From Gracilibacillus sp. YIM 98692 (GTDB lineage: Bacteria > Bacillota > Bacilli > Bacillales > Amphibacillaceae), in assembly GCF_010993965.1 (NCBI RefSeq), contig NZ_WIXM01000002.1, forward strand, positions 1 through 64,000: a stretch of 64,000 bases of DNA, in the 5' to 3' direction. The position numbers and the translations under genes are program-made. The notes below the pieces were generated by a model. That model searched no databases and was not told where the DNA came from. It saw only the letters and a list, made by a program, of their open reading frames with translations. Shown piece after piece: positions 47,864 through 58,470 of this stretch; the stretch's first letter is position 1; every line of letters starts with the position of its first letter.

Positions 47864-48822
47864 ATTGTTTCCTCCTTATAAAAGATGAAAGGCTCACACA
47901 GGTAGTCAGCTTTCCCCATTAATAATGTTTTGACATAAATTTGCTGCATTATACTCTACTTTGGTATCGGATTAACTTCTTGTTGAGCCTGTTAATCATT
48001 TTTTCATTCAAGTACACCGCTATTATTTGAAGTATTGATCTTTCTATACAAAAAGAAGTGTAAATTAGAGTGAAACAAAGAGGATAACTGCCTAGCTTGA
48101 TTACAAAATGTGGCGATTTCACATGTTTTATCTTTTGCTAAAGCATTATAGAAAAAGTTAAGAAAGGTCATGAGTCAGAAACAGCATTTAAAAAAGATAA
48201 CCCTTAGAAAAACAAAACACAGAGCAGATAATATAAAGTGACTAACAAAGTTAACCAAAAAGCTACAAGCTCTAAAAGGAAATTGGAACTAATACTTACA
48301 AGATGAATATAGGGTGTAGAATTTGTATTGTAATCCTTAAACAATTACATAGCACCAACTACTGGGTGTGGTACATATGGCACTACCAGGTAAGTAACTT
48401 CTTCAGGGTGCTAACGTAACAGAGAGAGCAGCTACTGCATCTTCTAGATGAGACTTTTTGGTTGCTCCAACGATGCCCCGATAAAATCTTTATTGGGCAA
48501 TATATTTATATCTTTATTTAAACTCTTAGTCCAGTTGAATATAAAAGACGCGAATCTTTTGAAAATTCTTCAGTTTAGTGTTGACATACCGCACATTTAG
48601 TATAGAGCCAGAAATTTTCTAAAAATGAAATTTCTTAGGGGCTTTTATTTATAGATAAGTTGAGGATTCTGGGATTTTGTTACAAATGTTAAGGTTTATT
48701 CATAACAGGTTGTTATACTTTTAAAATGATATAATGAAAGAAGTTGTGGGTGAATGAAAAGCTATTGAAGATTGTTTCTCCCAAAAAATTATAAATAATG
48801 GTGTATAGTTAAAAAGGACATT
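47864..48822. other. Long intergenic region without recognisable gene
   Basis: About 960 bp. I find no open frame with a ribosome site and no homology that I can name. Two hairpins are visible: CCCGATAAA with TTTATTGGG (48477-48497) and a stem around AGAAATTT / AAATTTCT near 48609-48637 followed by a T-rich stretch. The many stops in all frames suggest decayed coding sequence, but no parent gene can be identified. Confidence 0.5.
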
Positions 48823-48851
48823 AAAAAACCACCAATATTATGTATTGGTGG
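48823..48851 (-). terminator. Terminator of tmRNA
   Basis: On the minus strand CCACCAATA pairs with TATTGGTGG and is followed by TTTTTTAATG. The 5' arm overlaps the tmRNA 3' end including its CCA, so pairing competes with the acceptor stem before processing. Confidence 0.8.
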
Positions 48852-49208
48852 AGACGGTGGGAATCGAACCCACGTCCAAGGATATCGCCACTCAGGCTTC
48901 TACACGTGTAGTTGGTATATTCATGATTCGCTAACTTTTCTGCCTACCAACTGGCGTCCAAGCAGCTAGTCTGATTAGTCTCTTCTACCGATCCACAGAC
49001 GGAGGATGGTAGCGTAGCCCACTAATAAGTGAGACCCTTCAATCTACCACATGGGCGATGGTAGGAAGGATCCTTCAGCAGTGCTTACGCAGCTGCTAAA
49101 GAGTAATTGTTTTCTTTGCCAGTTATTATTGGCGTTAACGTTTTACGAGTCGTAACCTCGACGCGCAACCTGAGCTCGATCTACCCCTGTCGAATCCAAA
49201 ACGTCCCC
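48846..49208 (-). ncRNA. ssrA: Transfer-messenger RNA (tmRNA)
   Basis: The 5' end GGGGACGTTTTGGATTCGACAG (first bases at 49208) pairs with the 3' end ending CGTCTCCACCA (48846), forming the tRNA-like domain with T-loop GTTCGATTCC. The tag frame (49120-49085) encodes GKENNYSLAAA and a TAA, with the first Ala supplied by charging. tmRNA rescues stalled ribosomes and tags the nascent chain for ClpXP. The smpB gene lies directly upstream. Confidence 0.97.
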
Positions 49209-49284
49209 ATGTAAAATAGGGCATGGACAAGAGCAATGAGCTCTTATATAAAGTTTTCAAATGTCACTTTGTGCCGATAATTGT

Positions 49285-49312
49285 ATTATAACATACGATA
49301 ATCATAAATCAA
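49285..49312 (-). promoter_or_regulatory. Promoter of ssrA between smpB and tmRNA
   Basis: On the minus strand TTGATT (49312-49307), 16-bp spacer, extended TGT-TATAAT (TATAAT at 49290-49285). It implies a 5' leader of about 70 nt that RNase P removes. Confidence 0.7.
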
Positions 49313-49332
49313 TATGTCTTTGCAGGGAAATA

Positions 49333-49797
49333 TTACCTCAAACTATCTTTAATAGCTCGATCCATATCTCGCTTGGCCTGCTTGCGCTTCATATCTTCAC
49401 GTTTATCATATTTCTTTTTCCCTCTACCTATTCCGAGAAGCACCTTCGCAAAACCATTTTTAATATACACCTTTAAAGGAACTAAGGAATAACCAGCTTG
49501 TTGTGTTTCTCCAATGAGCTTATCGATTTCTTTACGATGAAGTAAAAGTTTTCTTGCACGTGTAGGGTCATGATTGAATCGGTTCCCTTGCTCATAAGTG
49601 GAAATATGCATGTTGTTAAGAAAGGCTTCTCCGCGACGTATAGTCGCAAAACTATCCTTTAAATTAACTCTTCCAGCACGAATTGACTTTATTTCTGTTC
49701 CTTGTAAGACAATCCCTGCTTCAAAAGTATCCTCAATAAAGAAGTCATGACGTGCTTTTTTGTTTTGCGCTATTACTCTACCTTGATTTTTTGCCAT
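49333..49797 (-). CDS. smpB: SsrA-binding protein SmpB
   Basis: A 154-residue beta-barrel RNA-binding protein that carries tmRNA to stalled ribosomes. The N-terminus [24 protein letters not shown], the [14 protein letters not shown] block and the basic C-terminal tail ([11 protein letters not shown]) that probes the mRNA channel are intact. The ribosome site is AGGAGG. It lies between rnr and ssrA in the standard Bacillus order, all on the minus strand, so trans-translation and RNase R mRNA decay are encoded together. Confidence 0.97.
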   Translation of the reverse strand: MAKNQGRVIAQNKKARHDFFIEDTFEAGIVLQGTEIKSIRAGRVNLKDSFATIRRGEAFLNNMHISTYEQGNRFNHDPTRARKLLLHRKEIDKLIGETQQAGYSLVPLKVYIKNGFAKVLLGIGRGKKKYDKREDMKRKQAKRDMDRAIKDSLR

Positions 49798-49904
49798 CTT
49801 CAGTTCCTCCTACAACTACGTATAAAAGATTGTAACAAAAAACCAATCAACATGCCATCGAAACACAAAAAGATTTGTACTAAATATTCCATTACTATAC
49901 ATAC

Positions 49905-50010
49905 AACTGAGAATATACTTGCTTTCCGCCCGAGGGCACAAGAGCCATATATTTTGCAGTATTTCTATGCCGCCGGGCGAACCTGAACTCCTCACTGGAG
50001 ATTTCGTAGA
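49905..50010 (-). repeat. Palindromic dispersed repeat, diverged copy 2
   Basis: Read on the plus strand: GAATATACTTGCTTTCCGCC at the left and CTCACTGGAGATTTCGTAG at the right, matching the reverse complement of the ends of the 6567-6671 repeat, with a different palindromic middle (GCCCGAGGGC, GCCGCCGGGCG). It occupies most of the 270-bp gap between smpB and rnr. Confidence 0.6.
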
Positions 50011-50066
50011 TTTTAGTTGCTAAATATTCTAAAACAAAGGTGATGATTCAGAATGTTCGATAAGTT

Positions 50067-52346
50067 TTATCTTTTCTTCTTCTTTTTTTTCTTTTTCTTC
50101 CCATTTGCTTTTTGAGCTTTCTTTGCCGTTTTTTTCAGACCGTTACTATTTTCCGGACGCTTAGCGTGTATGACTTTCGTCTCTTGTTTAGACTGTTTGT
50201 TTTTTCTTGGTGCCATTCCGACGATTTCAAAGTCTACGGCTCGTTCTTCTAAATTAACTTGTGCGACAGATATGGTGATCGGGTCACCAACTTGAAATAC
50301 GTTTCCGGTACGCTCCCCGATCATAGCGTATGCTTTTTCATCATAATGATAATAGTCATCGGTTAAATAGCTGACATGCACAAGTCCTTCGACTGTATTT
50401 GGTAACTCAACAAATAAACCAAAATTAGTGACAGAACTAATCACACCTTCATACTCTTCTCCAATTTTATCCTGCATGTATTCTGCTTTCTTTAAGTCAT
50501 CCACTTCGCGTTCTGCATCAACAGCAGCACGTTCTTTCATGGAGGCGTGCTTAGCAATATCCGGCATCTTATCTTTCCAATGCTGTTGTGTTTGTTCATC
50601 CATCTGTCCATCAATTAAATAAGTACGAATTAATCGATGCACAATTAAATCTGGATATCGACGGATTGGGGAAGTGAAATGTGTATAAAATTCAGTAGCT
50701 AAACCAAAGTGACCAATACTTTGAGGGTCATACTTGGCTTGCTGCATAGAACGAAGCATCAGCTTGGAAATAATCATTTCTTCGTCTGCACCTTTTACTT
50801 CCTCCAATACCTTTTGCAGTGCTTGAGGGTGAATCTCATTTGCTGTTCCTTTTACAACATATCCAAAGCGAGCAATAAATTCAAAAAAGTTTTGCAGTTT
50901 TGAAGGATCTGGATCTTCATGAATACGATGGATAAAAGGAACATCCATCCAATGAAAATGTTCAGCTATCGTTTCATTAGCACAAAGCATGAATTCTTCT
51001 ATTAAACGTTCACCGACAGAACGTTCTCGAATCACGACGTCTTGTGCCTCGCCATTTTGATCGACTAACACTTGAGCTTCCTTAAAATCAAAATCAATCG
51101 CTCCGCGACCAAACCTTTTTTTCCGAAGAACTTCCGCTAAATCTCTCATATCTTCAAACATGGGTACGAGAGTCTGATATCTTTCTTTTACTTCTGGATC
51201 ATCATCAACTAAGATTTGGTTAACGGCTTTATATGTCATTCTTTCTGTTGTATTAATCACTGCTTGGAAAATTTCATGGTTTACGACTTCTCCATTTTGC
51301 GATATTTCCATATCACATCCTAGCACTAGTCTATCTACTTGTGGATTTAAAGAACATATTCCATTTGATAAGCGGTGTGGAATCATTGGGATAACACGGT
51401 CCACTAAGTAACAGCTTGTTCCCCGATCTAATGCTTCTTTGTCTATGGGAGAATTTTCTTTGACATAATGCGTGACATCCGCGATATATACCCCAAGTTT
51501 GTAATTACCATTCTCCAACCTCTGTACTGTCACAGCGTCATCCAAGTCTTTGGCATCTGCACCGTCAATCGTAACAATTATGTCATCACGAAGGTCTCTT
51601 CGGTTTTCTAGATCTTTCTCAGCAATTTGATCTGGGATATTTTCTGCTTGATCTAAGACCTCTTGAGGAAAATCAATCGCGATACCATTTTTATAGATGA
51701 TGGATAAAATATCCATACCTGGATCATTTTTATGACCAAGAATCTCAAGAATTTGACCTTCTGCACTCATTCTTCCTTCTGGATATTTGGTAATCTCGAC
51801 GATTACCTTATGTCCATCAACGGCTCCTTTTGTCTCTCCTTTTGGTACGAAAATGTCATTAGGGATACGTTTATCATCCGCAATAACAAATCCAAAAGCA
51901 CCATTATCCTCATATGTTCCAATAATTTGTGTAGCTTGTCTTTCAATAATGCGAACAACTACACCCTCTGGTCTTTTCCCAACTTCATCTTGACGGTCAA
52001 TTCGAACAAATACTTTGTCTCCATTCATAGCGGAGTTAAGGTCTGCGTGATTTATATAGACATCATCTTGTTCTTCTTCATCAGGTAATAAAAACGCAAA
52101 TCCTTTAGCATGCATTTGAAGAGTCCCTCGAATTAAATTCATTTTTTCTGGGAGGCCATAACGGTTTTTTCTTGTTCGAATCAATTTACCAGTTTCTTCT
52201 AATTGATTTAATGATTTGATTAATTCTGTAAACTGGTCAGCATCGTCTAATTCCATTACTTCTTCGATTTCATGTACAGACAATGGCTTTGTCGCATTTT
52301 CGTGAAAAAAATCTAATATACGTTGTTCTAATCCTTGCTCTTCCAT
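50067..52346 (-). CDS. rnr: Ribonuclease R
   Basis: A 759-residue 3'-5' exoribonuclease of the RNB family. An N-terminal helix-turn-helix-like domain and two cold-shock domains precede the catalytic RNB domain, whose metal-binding aspartates lie in [14 protein letters not shown] (near residue 270); an S1 domain ([18 protein letters not shown]) follows. The C-terminus is an extremely basic tail ending in about ten lysines. It degrades structured RNA and, with tmRNA-SmpB, non-stop mRNA. It lies 45 bp downstream of est in the secG-est-rnr-smpB order. Confidence 0.97.
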   Translation of the reverse strand: MEEQGLEQRILDFFHENATKPLSVHEIEEVMELDDADQFTELIKSLNQLEETGKLIRTRKNRYGLPEKMNLIRGTLQMHAKGFAFLLPDEEEQDDVYINHADLNSAMNGDKVFVRIDRQDEVGKRPEGVVVRIIERQATQIIGTYEDNGAFGFVIADDKRIPNDIFVPKGETKGAVDGHKVIVEITKYPEGRMSAEGQILEILGHKNDPGMDILSIIYKNGIAIDFPQEVLDQAENIPDQIAEKDLENRRDLRDDIIVTIDGADAKDLDDAVTVQRLENGNYKLGVYIADVTHYVKENSPIDKEALDRGTSCYLVDRVIPMIPHRLSNGICSLNPQVDRLVLGCDMEISQNGEVVNHEIFQAVINTTERMTYKAVNQILVDDDPEVKERYQTLVPMFEDMRDLAEVLRKKRFGRGAIDFDFKEAQVLVDQNGEAQDVVIRERSVGERLIEEFMLCANETIAEHFHWMDVPFIHRIHEDPDPSKLQNFFEFIARFGYVVKGTANEIHPQALQKVLEEVKGADEEMIISKLMLRSMQQAKYDPQSIGHFGLATEFYTHFTSPIRRYPDLIVHRLIRTYLIDGQMDEQTQQHWKDKMPDIAKHASMKERAAVDAEREVDDLKKAEYMQDKIGEEYEGVISSVTNFGLFVELPNTVEGLVHVSYLTDDYYHYDEKAYAMIGERTGNVFQVGDPITISVAQVNLEERAVDFEIVGMAPRKNKQSKQETKVIHAKRPENSNGLKKTAKKAQKANGKKKKKKKKKR

Positions 52347-52391
52347 GTCGTCACCTCTTTTTACAGAATTCGCTTCGTATAGTATGCCTAA

Positions 52392-53132
52392 TTACCAGTC
52401 AAGTGATGCGAAAAATTGCTCAATATCTTTATGTAATTTATCTTTTTCTGGACCAAATGTTATCGCATGTCCAGAATCGTCATACCACTTCAATGCTTTT
52501 TCATCTGCTTCAACATGCTCATGTATGTATTTAGCACTATCTGGATTGATCATTTCGTCATCTACAGACTGAATGACAAGTGTAGGGGTATAAATCATAT
52601 CTACATTTTGTTTCACTTCCTTAATCGTTTTGGCGATCTCTTGAAATAGATCTTGTGAGTCACCTATGAGAGCATTCACTTCTTGTTTAATTGTATCCTC
52701 ATCTTTCTTTTCTAATTGTTTATATTCTGTTGCAAATTGCTCAAATCCAATGGTAAGCTGTTTTTCATTATCAAAAAACATTGGCGAACACATCGTCACA
52801 ACCGCTTCTAGTGGATTATTTGCTGCTAGTTTTAAACCTAGTACACCTCCTAGTGATAAACCTGCAACTGCAATTTTTTGATAACCTTTAGCTTGCAGTC
52901 TATGATAAGCAGCTTCAACATCTTCCCGCCAATCACTTGCTGTTGCTTGAACTAATTCTTCTGGAGATTTGCCATGTCCTCGGTAAATTGGAGCATAACA
53001 AGTATACCCTTTGCTGTTTAAATATCGGCCGAGCATACGAACATCAGCAGAGTGACCAGTGAATCCATGTAGTAATAATACCGCGCGTTCGTCTCCTTCA
53101 AACATAAATGGTTCAGGTTGTTTTACTTTCAT
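52392..53132 (-). CDS. est: Carboxylesterase (Est/YvaK type)
   Basis: A 246-residue alpha/beta hydrolase. The oxyanion motif LLLHGFTG lies near residue 20, the nucleophile Ser in GLSLGGV near 93, and Asp and His of the triad in QSVDDEMINPDSA and DDSGHAITF near the C-terminus. Its relative in B. subtilis and Geobacillus (Est30/YvaK) hydrolyses short-chain esters; the natural substrate is unknown. ATG at 53132 follows AAGGAGATG; upstream in-frame codons lack a site and would encode unrelated residues. It sits between secG and rnr as in B. subtilis. Confidence 0.9.
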   Translation of the reverse strand: MKVKQPEPFMFEGDERAVLLLHGFTGHSADVRMLGRYLNSKGYTCYAPIYRGHGKSPEELVQATASDWREDVEAAYHRLQAKGYQKIAVAGLSLGGVLGLKLAANNPLEAVVTMCSPMFFDNEKQLTIGFEQFATEYKQLEKKDEDTIKQEVNALIGDSQDLFQEIAKTIKEVKQNVDMIYTPTLVIQSVDDEMINPDSAKYIHEHVEADEKALKWYDDSGHAITFGPEKDKLHKDIEQFFASLDW

Positions 53133-53170
53133 TCTGTTACATCTCCTTTGTTGTATGTCTCTGAAATAAA

Positions 53171-53202
53171 GAACATCCTTTGCATTGTCGCAAAGGATGT
53201 TC
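53171..53202 (-). terminator. Hairpin between secG and est
   Basis: GAACATCCTTTGC (53171-53183) with GCAAAGGATGTTC (53190-53202). On the minus strand it is followed by TTTATTTC, so it can attenuate transcription from secG into est. Confidence 0.6.
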
Positions 53203-53236
53203 AAGCATTAATGTTATGTTCTCCTATTCTTTCTGA

Positions 53237-53467
53237 TTATAACAAATATGCGATGGCAAAAGTTAGTACAAACAGTAACACACCTGTTACAATAGTACCA
53301 CGATGCAAAAATGCATCAATACCTCTTGCTTTTTGCTTACCAAATAGTTGTTCTGCACCACCGGAAATAGCGCCTGACAACCCAGCACTTTTACCAGATT
53401 GTAATAATACGAAAACGATGAGAACAATTGCATCAATAATTAATAAAGTCATTGCAACGGCTAACAT
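53237..53467 (-). CDS. secG: Preprotein translocase subunit SecG
   Basis: A 76-residue protein with two membrane helices (about residues 3-22 and 55-75) joined by the conserved cytoplasmic loop [30 protein letters not shown]. It is the small accessory subunit of the SecYEG channel. The start follows AGGGGGTG. It is the first gene of the minus-strand secG-est-rnr-smpB-ssrA block; the divergent hydrolase gene starts about 120 bp away. Confidence 0.95.
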   Translation of the reverse strand: MLAVAMTLLIIDAIVLIVFVLLQSGKSAGLSGAISGGAEQLFGKQKARGIDAFLHRGTIVTGVLLFVLTFAIAYLL

Positions 53468-53585
53468 GTTGCAGACACCCCCTAGACGTACAAATGGATA
53501 TTATCAATGTAGCATAAATATGATAACGATAGCAAGCAATATTAAGCAATATTTCTATTTCTTGAAATTTCGGAGGAGGCGCGGG

Positions 53586-54533
53586 ATGTCTAGTTATTCA
53601 TTTTGGTTAGATGTAGAACCAGATATATCGATATATGTACGACGGTGGAACTCTTTTCAACCAGCGAAAGCCGTTATCCAGATAGCACATGGAATGACTG
53701 AACATATTGGCAGATATCAAGAGTTTGCACAATATTTAATGGAGAAGGGTTTTATAGTTTATGGAAATGATCATAGAGGGCATGGGAAAACCGCAGATAA
53801 AACAAAAGAATTTGGTTTTTTTGCAGAGAAAGAGGGTTTTGAAAAAGTGACACATGATCTGGTGAAAGTGACAGGTCATATAAAGGAAGAGTATCCAGAT
53901 CTTCCTGTTTATCTTATCGGGCATAGCATGGGCTCCTTTCTTGTAAGAAGGTATATCACTTTAGATACAAGTAACATTGCTGGTGCCATTCTATTAGGTA
54001 CAGGCAGCCAACCTTCTTTTCTGTTAAAAGCAGGGAAACAATTAGCTAATATAATGAACAAACAAAAAGGGAATAGGTCAAAAGGAGACTTCATGAACAA
54101 ATTAACCTTCTTTGGGTATAATAAGAGGTTCCTTGGCAACACCCCTTTTGACTGGTTGAACTCGGATAAAAACGAAATAAAAAAGTACATGGAAGATGAA
54201 TATTGCGGATTTGTTCCAACGAATCAATTTTTTTATGATTTGTATAGTGGAATGGAAAAAATCCAATCTAAAAAGGTAGCCAAAAGTATTCCGCGTGACT
54301 TCCCTTTATTATTTATTAGTGGCAAAGAAGACCCTGTAGGTCATTATGGAAAAGGAGTGCAAAAAGCAGTTGATTTCTACAAAAAAAATGGGATGGCTTC
54401 CGTAGAATTACGTTTACTGCCATCACTTCGACATGAGCTATTAAATGAAAAATCAAAATATGAAATTTTTGATGAAATTATTTCATGGATCTTAGGTCAA
54501 AATACTTGTTATTTTGACGAAAAATCACTATAA
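53586..54533 (+). CDS. Alpha/beta hydrolase, lysophospholipase-like
   Basis: A 315-residue serine hydrolase of the monoacylglycerol lipase/PldB type (Hydrolase_4). The N-terminal strand YVRRWNSFQPAKAVIQIAHGMTEH carries the HGM oxyanion motif, YGNDHRGHGKT follows, the nucleophile is in GHSMGSF (near 107), and Asp (ISGKEDPVG) and His (LRHELLNE) lie near the C-terminus. The Bacillus relative YtpA makes the lipid antibiotic bacilysocin; whether this one does is not known. ATG at 53586 has GGAGG upstream. It is divergent from secG. Confidence 0.85.
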   Translation: MSSYSFWLDVEPDISIYVRRWNSFQPAKAVIQIAHGMTEHIGRYQEFAQYLMEKGFIVYGNDHRGHGKTADKTKEFGFFAEKEGFEKVTHDLVKVTGHIKEEYPDLPVYLIGHSMGSFLVRRYITLDTSNIAGAILLGTGSQPSFLLKAGKQLANIMNKQKGNRSKGDFMNKLTFFGYNKRFLGNTPFDWLNSDKNEIKKYMEDEYCGFVPTNQFFYDLYSGMEKIQSKKVAKSIPRDFPLLFISGKEDPVGHYGKGVQKAVDFYKKNGMASVELRLLPSLRHELLNEKSKYEIFDEIISWILGQNTCYFDEKSL

Positions 54534-54592
54534 TGTGGTTGCCTGCTTCATGGATTATAATGAAAATTTTCAAATCTTTTTCACAAGGGTTC

Positions 54593-54622
54593 TTGAAAAT
54601 GAACCATGAAAAAGAGTAAAAT
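54593..54622 (+). promoter_or_regulatory. Possible ptsHI promoter
   Basis: TTGAAA (54593-54598), 18-bp spacer, TAAAAT (54617-54622), about 50 bp before ptsH. No cre or glucose antiterminator site is visible. Confidence 0.5.
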
Positions 54623-54673
54623 TAAGAAGTAGCATTTACTTAATATAAATAATACTTAGGAGGTTTTTTTATT

Positions 54674-54943
54674 ATGGCAGTAGAAAAAACAGTAACAATT
54701 ACAGATGAAACAGGAGTTCACGCTCGTCCAGCAACAGTACTTGTGAACAAAGCAGGTAGCTTTGCATCTGATATGAATTTAGAATATAACGGAAAGTCAA
54801 TTAACTTAAAATCCATTATGGGTGTTATGTCTCTTGGAATCCCGCAAGGTGCAGAGATTAAAATTGTAGCTGACGGATCTGATGAACAAGAAGCACTTGA
54901 CGCAGTAGTAGAAGTAATCAAATCAGAAGGGCTAGGAGAGTAG
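54674..54943 (+). CDS. ptsH: Phosphocarrier protein HPr
   Basis: An 89-residue PTS phosphocarrier. The active-site histidine (GVHARPA, His15 in usual numbering) accepts phosphate from enzyme I, and the regulatory Ser46 ([11 protein letters not shown]) is the HprK target that makes Ser-P-HPr the CcpA co-repressor. Compare Crh at 29.7 kb, which lacks the histidine. AGGAGG precedes the ATG. ptsI follows after 7 bp. No ptsG is adjacent, unlike B. subtilis. Confidence 0.97.
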   Translation: MAVEKTVTITDETGVHARPATVLVNKAGSFASDMNLEYNGKSINLKSIMGVMSLGIPQGAEIKIVADGSDEQEALDAVVEVIKSEGLGE

Positions 54944-54950
54944 TAATTTC

Positions 54951-56666
54951 ATGAGTAATCTCAACGGTATTGCAGCATCAAATGGAATTGCAATTGCAAA
55001 AGCGTACAAGCTTGCAATTCCGGACCTTTCTTTTGAAAAAAAGAAAGTAGAAGATACACAAAATGAAATTGATCGCTTAACAGAAGCATTAGAAGTTTCT
55101 AAAAAAGAGTTAGAAAAAATTAAAGAACATGCTAAGGTATCACTTGGTGATGAACATGCTGAAATTTTTTCTGCACATTTATTAGTGCTTGATGACCCTG
55201 AATTAATTAATCCCATTAAAGATAAAATTGAAACAGAACAAGTGAATGCAGAAGTTGCATTAGATGAGACAGCTAAAATGTTTATTCAAATGTTTGAAAG
55301 CATGGATAATGAATATATGCGCGAGCGTGCGGCTGATATAAAAGATGTGACAAAGCGTGTAATGGCTCACTTATTAAATGTTTCATTCCCGAACCCTGCG
55401 TTAATAGATGAAGAAGTAGTGGTTGTAGCAGAAGACTTAACACCTTCTGATACAGCTCAATTAAATAAAGAATTCGTACAAGGGTTCACCACAAATATTG
55501 GTGGTCGTACATCCCACTCTGCTATTATGGCGAGGTCACTTGAAATTCCTGCAGTTGTTGGGACAAAAGAAGTGACGGAAATAGTTAACGATAATGATTT
55601 ATTAATCGTTGACGGTATTGACGGTGATGTCATTATCAATCCAACAGACGATCAAATCAAAGTTTACGAACAAAAGCAAGCAGATTTCGAAAAGCAAAAG
55701 CAAGAATGGGCTAAATTAAAAGATGAGCCAACTGTATCTAGTGATGGTCAACATGTAGAATTAGTTGCCAATATTGGTACACCTGATGATGTAGAAGGTG
55801 TATTGAATAATGGTGGTGAAGGTGTTGGACTTTATCGTACAGAATTCTTGTATATGGGTAAAAATGAGTTGCCAACAGAGGACGAACAGTTCGATGCTTA
55901 TAAAGCGGTATTAGAACAAATGGGAGAAAAACCTGTTGTAGTTCGTACACTGGATATTGGCGGAGATAAGGAGCTTCCTTATTTAGATTTACCTGATGAA
56001 ATGAATCCATTCTTAGGTTACCGTGCCATTCGATTATGCTTAGAGCGTGATGATATTTTCCGTACGCAGCTTCGTGCTTTATTACGTGCAAGCGGCTATG
56101 GCAACTTAAAAATTATGTTCCCAATGATTGCGACATTGGATGAATTCCGCCAAGCAAAAGCCATTTTATTAGAGGAAAAAGAGAAGTTAACTAAAGATGG
56201 TGTTGAAGTATCTGATTCTATCGAAGTTGGTATTATGGTGGAAATTCCGTCAACTGCGGTTATTGCTCGTCAATTTGCGAAAGAAGTCGATTTCTTTAGT
56301 ATCGGAACGAATGATTTAATCCAATATACATTAGCGGCTGACCGGATGAACGAACGTGTAAGCTACTTATATCAACCATACCACCCTGCTATCCTAAACT
56401 TAGTGAATAATGTCATTGAGGCTGCTCATGCAGAAGGTAAGTGGGCTGGTATGTGTGGTGAAATGGCTGGAGACTCGATTGCTATTCCGATTCTTTTAGG
56501 TTTAGGATTAGATGAATTTAGTATGAGTGCGACATCCATTTTACCAGCTCGTACACAAATTAAAGATTTATCCAAAAAAGAGCTTGTTTCTTACAAAGAG
56601 CAATTGCTAAACATGGATACAGCAGAAGATGTAGAAAAATTTGTGCGCGAAAAAACAAATCAATAA
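54951..56666 (+). CDS. ptsI: Phosphoenolpyruvate-protein phosphotransferase (enzyme I)
   Basis: A 571-residue first enzyme of the PTS that takes phosphate from PEP on His189 ([13 protein letters not shown]) and passes it to HPr. The N-terminal HPr-binding helical domain, the swivelling phosphohistidine domain and the C-terminal TIM barrel with [21 protein letters not shown] and the Cys in [11 protein letters not shown] are intact. It forms one transcript with ptsH and is closed by a strong terminator. Confidence 0.98.
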   Translation: MSNLNGIAASNGIAIAKAYKLAIPDLSFEKKKVEDTQNEIDRLTEALEVSKKELEKIKEHAKVSLGDEHAEIFSAHLLVLDDPELINPIKDKIETEQVNAEVALDETAKMFIQMFESMDNEYMRERAADIKDVTKRVMAHLLNVSFPNPALIDEEVVVVAEDLTPSDTAQLNKEFVQGFTTNIGGRTSHSAIMARSLEIPAVVGTKEVTEIVNDNDLLIVDGIDGDVIINPTDDQIKVYEQKQADFEKQKQEWAKLKDEPTVSSDGQHVELVANIGTPDDVEGVLNNGGEGVGLYRTEFLYMGKNELPTEDEQFDAYKAVLEQMGEKPVVVRTLDIGGDKELPYLDLPDEMNPFLGYRAIRLCLERDDIFRTQLRALLRASGYGNLKIMFPMIATLDEFRQAKAILLEEKEKLTKDGVEVSDSIEVGIMVEIPSTAVIARQFAKEVDFFSIGTNDLIQYTLAADRMNERVSYLYQPYHPAILNLVNNVIEAAHAEGKWAGMCGEMAGDSIAIPILLGLGLDEFSMSATSILPARTQIKDLSKKELVSYKEQLLNMDTAEDVEKFVREKTNQ

Positions 56667-56673
56667 ATAGATG

Positions 56674-56707
56674 AAAGCCACGGAGAAAATTCTCCGTGGC
56701 TTTTTAA
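56674..56707 (+). terminator. Intrinsic terminator of ptsHI
   Basis: AAAGCCACGGAGAA (56674-56687) with TTCTCCGTGGCTTT (56690-56703) and a T-run. Confidence 0.92.
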
Positions 56708-56716
56708 TGAATTTTT

Positions 56717-56768
56717 GGTTAACCATAAAATATATTTGGTTGACAAAAATTAATTCCTTTATTATTCT
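56717..56768 (+). promoter_or_regulatory. bioY promoter with BirA-like operator
   Basis: TTGACA (56740-56745), 17-bp spacer, TATTCT (56763-56768). The half-sites GGTTAACC (56717-56724) and GGTTGACA (56738-56745) resemble the BirA operator (TGTTAACC ... GGTTAACA), with one mismatch in each half and a spacing slightly shorter than usual; the right half covers the -35. Biotin repression is inferred. Confidence 0.6.
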
Positions 56769-56794
56769 ATATCTATGCAAAGGAGGGAAAAGGA

Positions 56795-57394
56795 ATGAAA
56801 AACGGAAAATTTGGTGCATTAGATTTAACAATGGGGAGTATGTTTGTCGCATTAATGGCTATTGGGGCAAATATTACATCTATAGTACCTTTTTTAGTAA
56901 TCGGAGGAGTACCGATCACACTTCAAACATTCTTCGCTGTGTTGGCAGGACTTTTGCTTGGCAGCCGTTTAGGAGCCTTCTCTATGTTTACATATATGAT
57001 ATTAGGCCTTGTTGGTGCACCGGTATTCGCTCAGTTTAAAGGTGGAGCAGCTGTTTTATTAGCGCCGACTTTTGGATTTATTGTTTCCTTTATAATTGTT
57101 GCATTTGTTGCAGGAAAAATCGTGGAAAATAAGCGTCATTTATCTCGATATATTATCGCTGCTATTGTAGGTACTGCTATTAACTATATTTTTGGAACCC
57201 ATTGGATGTATGCTGCTTATATTTTTTGGGTAGATGCGCCATCTGGATTTACTTATTCTTTAGCTTGGTATTGGATGGTCTTTCCATTGCCGAAAGATGT
57301 TGTACTAGCGGTAGTAGCAGGTATCTTAGCATTTCGTGTTGATAAAAGCGTGCTATCTAAAAGTAATTTTCGAAATCAACAAAATGTAGCATGA
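56795..57394 (+). CDS. bioY: Biotin transporter BioY
   Basis: A 199-residue membrane protein, the S component of an ECF-type biotin transporter. About six membrane segments are visible with the typical [40 protein letters not shown] and [13 protein letters not shown] segments. Energising EcfAT genes are not nearby. The ribosome site is AAAGGAGGG. A BirA-like operator overlaps its promoter. The stop lies 11 bp before the bioB start, so the two genes form one operon for biotin uptake and synthesis. Confidence 0.92.
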   Translation: MKNGKFGALDLTMGSMFVALMAIGANITSIVPFLVIGGVPITLQTFFAVLAGLLLGSRLGAFSMFTYMILGLVGAPVFAQFKGGAAVLLAPTFGFIVSFIIVAFVAGKIVENKRHLSRYIIAAIVGTAINYIFGTHWMYAAYIFWVDAPSGFTYSLAWYWMVFPLPKDVVLAVVAGILAFRVDKSVLSKSNFRNQQNVA

Positions 57395-57405
57395 GGAGGA
57401 ATAGC

Positions 57406-58398
57406 ATGACCGGTTGGAATCTATTAGCAGACCAATCCTTGAGCGGTGTTGAAATAACAGAAGATCAAGCATTATCTGTTCTTAACTGCCCAAACGATGA
57501 CTTGTTATCACTATTAGGTGCTGCTTATCAAGTACGCAAGCATTATTATGGCAATAAGGTTAAACTAAATATGATTATCAATACAAAGTCAGGGTATTGT
57601 TCGGAAAACTGTGGTTATTGTGCACAATCGAGAGATTCAAAAGCTCCTATATCAAAATATAAAATGATGGATAAAGATTCGATTATTGCTGGAGCAGAAA
57701 GAGCACATCAATTAAAATCAGGAACATATTGTATCGTAGCAAGTGGACGTGGTCCCACATCAAGAGAGCTAGATACGGTAACATCTGCTGTTCAAGAAAT
57801 AAAAGCAAAATATAATATGAAAATATGTGCTTGCTTAGGTTTGCTAAAGCCTGAACAAGCAAAGCAATTAAAAGAAGCTGGTGTGGACAGATATAATCAT
57901 AATATTAATACATCTGAAAACCATCATGATTACATAACAACGAGTCATACTTACCAAGATAGAGTAAATACGGTTGATCATGCAAAAAAAGCAGATATTT
58001 CGCCTTGTTCGGGTGTAATTGTTGGGATGAAAGAGACAAAGACTGATGTCATTCAAATGGCTCGAGCTCTAAAAGAGCTCGATGCTGACTCCATTCCTGT
58101 TAATTTTTTGCATGCTATTGATGGAACGTTACTAGAGGGGGCTGATGAATTAAATCCAGTCTATTGTTTGAAAGTGCTATGTTTATTTCGTTTTATTAAT
58201 CCTACAAAGGAAATTCGAGTTTCTGGTGGTAGAGAGGTTAATTTAAGAACGTTACAGCCACTTGCTTTATATCCGGCTAACTCTATTTTTGTAGGTGACT
58301 ATTTAACAACTGCAGGACAAGCCAGTACTTCTGACCATCAGATGGTAGAAGATTTAGGTTTTGAGATAGAAGAGTCAACTGTTAAAGAAAGAATATAG
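57406..58398 (+). CDS. bioB: Biotin synthase
   Basis: A 330-residue radical-SAM enzyme that inserts sulfur into dethiobiotin. The 4Fe-4S motif [11 protein letters not shown] (near residue 65) and the conserved cysteines and Arg of the 2Fe-2S site ([38 protein letters not shown]) are intact. ATG at 57406 is chosen because GAGGAGG lies just before it. No bioA, bioD or bioF accompanies it, so the cell may import dethiobiotin or biotin through BioY, or encode the rest elsewhere. Confidence 0.93.
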   Translation: MTGWNLLADQSLSGVEITEDQALSVLNCPNDDLLSLLGAAYQVRKHYYGNKVKLNMIINTKSGYCSENCGYCAQSRDSKAPISKYKMMDKDSIIAGAERAHQLKSGTYCIVASGRGPTSRELDTVTSAVQEIKAKYNMKICACLGLLKPEQAKQLKEAGVDRYNHNINTSENHHDYITTSHTYQDRVNTVDHAKKADISPCSGVIVGMKETKTDVIQMARALKELDADSIPVNFLHAIDGTLLEGADELNPVYCLKVLCLFRFINPTKEIRVSGGREVNLRTLQPLALYPANSIFVGDYLTTAGQASTSDHQMVEDLGFEIEESTVKERI

Positions 58399-58413
58399 TC
58401 ACTAAAGGAAAAA

Positions 58414-58465
58414 GGGTTGTCCTATCAGTAGTAAAACTGACTTGGGACAACTCTATTTTTTATTT
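58414..58465 (+). terminator. Terminator of bioYB
   Basis: GTTGTCC (58416-58422) and GGACAAC (58445-58451) with an inner TCAGT/ACTGA stem, followed by TCTATTTTTTATTT. Confidence 0.7.
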
Positions 58466-58470
58466 CCCTA

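Noticed and set aside
48447-48599. A 50-codon ATG frame (MRLFGCSNDAPIKS...)
   Set aside because: No ribosome site, no recognisable homology, and it overlaps a hairpin at 48477-48497. Chance frame in a gene-free stretch.
53118-53585. N-terminal extension of the lysophospholipase-like gene
   Set aside because: The extended frame lies antisense to secG and est; the ATG at 53586 has a clear GGAGG site and begins the family homology.
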